Assembly (NCBI GenBank): GCA_024349245.1
Contig: JALDNG010000004.1
Span: forward strand, 1,542,001-1,606,000
DNA: 64,000 bases
Source: Neodontobutis hainanensis
Taxonomy: Eukaryota; Chordata; Actinopteri; Gobiiformes; Odontobutidae
Reading direction: 5' to 3'
Made by a program: the position numbers and the translations under genes. Below, one piece after another: positions 63,068-64,000 of the stretch. How positions within the stretch are numbered: the stretch's first letter is position 1; each line of letters starts with the position of its first letter. The notes under the pieces were generated by a model that was not told the origin of the DNA, searched no databases, and saw only the letters and a program-made list of their open reading frames with translations.

Positions 63068-63239
63068 CTCTCTGCGCAGGATGCAGTGCACCATGACGAT
63101 GACGAAGCCTTCGAGTGAATCAAAGACAGCAAAGAGGATCTGGAAGAGGGCAGAGCGGCGGTCTGTGATGGCCAGGACAGCGGACATCCAGGTGAGGGCG
63201 AGGAGCGGTAACACCACACAGGAGCTCCACAGAGACGCC
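63068..63239 (-). CDS. adgrb1: adgrb1 exon encoding TM6 and TM7 of the receptor
   Basis: The exon is 172 nt: one base completing a codon begun upstream, then 57 codons. The acceptor is tccaccag and the donor is GAG/gtactt. It reads ASLWSSCVVLPLLAL..., a hydrophobic TM6 with the TWMSAVLAI continuation, then the short loop TDRRSA. TM7 follows with FAVFDSLEGFVIVMV and ends in HCILRRE at the start of the cytoplasmic tail. This segment is nearly invariant among BAI receptors, so it fixes the subfamily more than the paralogue. An overlapping open frame extends about 160 bases further upstream, but that extension is intron read-through: it passes a clear acceptor and has no receptor similarity. The preceding TM5/loop exon was not found before base 64000. 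Confidence 0.95.
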
Positions 63240-64000
63240 CTGGTGGACAGGACGGGAGCAGCAATCAAAAGCCGAACATTTAATTCGACAAAACTAAAAA
63301 CATTTCTAGCTGTTATCATGTTAACATTAGCTGGAGTTAGTTTTTGAGGTTTAGGGATAAAGTAAATTTCATCCCTTTGTTTTTTTTTAAGGCTAATGAT
63401 CATTTAGCATTTTAATATTTGACCTTGATAGCAATTAGCTCTAAAAGTATAGCGTTAGCATCCTGAAAGTCTAACCCATGCATAAATACATAACATCACA
63501 ACAAATAATTATGTTACTATCACAAACAGGAACATACATCCATTTTTTTTTTGCAAGTATATATGCTCATAGTGACATATATTTCATGCATGTATGTTTA
63601 AGATGGTTCAGTCCAACCATAGAGGATCTAGTCCCACAGGAAAGAGAGGAAGGGGGGGTCAAGGGTGAGCGGGGGGAACAAGTGAAATGAGGCTGGAAAA
63701 GGATGCAAAGACAAACAGAAAGAGGCAGAGCAAAAGAAGACAGAGAGACGAGTCTGAAGAAGTGTCACCCCTGACCTCTAACAACAGCACAGCCTGTATC
63801 GCTTATTTTGTTTCTTATAATAACTTTTTGGTTTAGAAGCATTTTGTAACACTGATTTTAAATTAAAAAAGGGAGTATTTATGAAGAACACAGGTACATT
63901 TTATTGTGTCTGTAAAGAAATGTGTGTCATAAACACTATTTAGTCTTTTAATTTTTTTGTATAACGTGTGTAAAATTTGACGTGTATTGACGTGTATTTC
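63240..64000 (-). other. adgrb1: partial adgrb1 intron at the window edge
   Basis: Sequence upstream of the TM6/TM7 exon. No TM5/third-loop exon of BAI1 (expected to end near an SNAM-type peptide before ASLWSS) could be found, so the intron runs past base 64000. It contains a G- and purine-rich stretch near 63640-63760. Confidence 0.7.

Larger units (their letters stand above)
55675..64000 (-). other. adgrb1: adgrb1 (BAI1) gene, 3' part: seven coding exons plus probable 3' UTR
   Basis: This is the gene-level entry. Coding exons in transcription order are 63239-63068, 62704-62609, 62094-62055, 61042-60408, 59044-59009, 58927-58769 and 57206-57015. All internal junctions are AG/GT and the phases (0, 0, 1, 0, 0, 0) close to one frame of 442 full codons and a TAA stop. 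The protein is an adhesion-type G protein-coupled receptor of the BAI subfamily, a plasma-membrane protein known in mammals for phosphatidylserine-dependent engulfment through ELMO/DOCK/Rac and for synaptic roles. BAI1 is preferred over BAI2 and BAI3 because of the tail: NHTLTM, GYVILPT, PQTRLIHL, KIMHTRKRHQDMFQDLNRK, and the end ATIPLVGQEIMDLQTEV. BAI2 and BAI3 end instead in GDFQTEV. Which teleost duplicate (1a or 1b) this is cannot be told. The 5' exons lie beyond the window edge. Confidence 0.93.

Noticed and set aside
62999..63403. 134-codon continuous frame taken as one exon
   Set aside because: Only 63068-63239 is exon. Both ends run into introns past clear AG and GT sites, and the extensions lack receptor similarity.

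Overview
The window is vertebrate nuclear DNA, most likely from a ray-finned (teleost) fish. It is AT-rich and gene-poor. It carries tRNA-headed SINE copies with the tail and core typical of teleost genomes, a Tc1-like transposon, L2-like LINE scraps and many microsatellites. The one protein gene is split into small GT-AG exons, so no bacterial-style operon logic applies.

The only gene supported is on the minus strand at the right end: the 3' part of adgrb1 (BAI1, brain-specific angiogenesis inhibitor 1, an adhesion GPCR). Seven consecutive coding exons (63239 down to 57015) are in phase. Together they encode 442 complete codons plus a stop: TM6, TM7 and the whole cytoplasmic tail. The tail keeps an RKR motif in the position of the ELMO-binding motif of BAI1 and ends in the PDZ ligand QTEV. 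It lacks the long polyproline run of mammalian BAI1. The upstream exons (extracellular region, GAIN domain, TM1-5) lie beyond base 64000. A 3' UTR of about 0.8-1.3 kb probably follows the stop.

From 1 to about 55.7 kb I found no protein-coding gene, rRNA or tRNA gene. This is the region downstream of adgrb1. From left to right it holds: a dispersed-repeat fragment at 8.2-8.7 kb; a 232-bp Tc1/mariner-like MITE (10.08 kb); tRNA-type SINE remnants (11.7 kb); a foldback element containing a hammerhead-ribozyme-like core (16.67-16.86 kb); L2-like LINE fragments (17.8-18.3 kb and 26.6 kb); a homeodomain-type inverted repeat in a possible conserved element (21.9 kb); a Tc1-like transposon with a SINE nested in it (24.59-25.92 kb); a TTAA-flanked MITE (28.85-29.22 kb); a perfect AATTTT array (38.6 kb); two further SINEs (39.8 and 53.1 kb); a (CA)25 tract (40.9 kb); and a 2.25-kb minisatellite with a 19-bp unit and higher-order structure (42.39-44.64 kb).

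Gene identity rests on remembered family sequence features and on reading exons and splice sites by eye. Repeat family names are approximate. Calls of possible regulatory conservation are hypotheses, because no alignment could be run.
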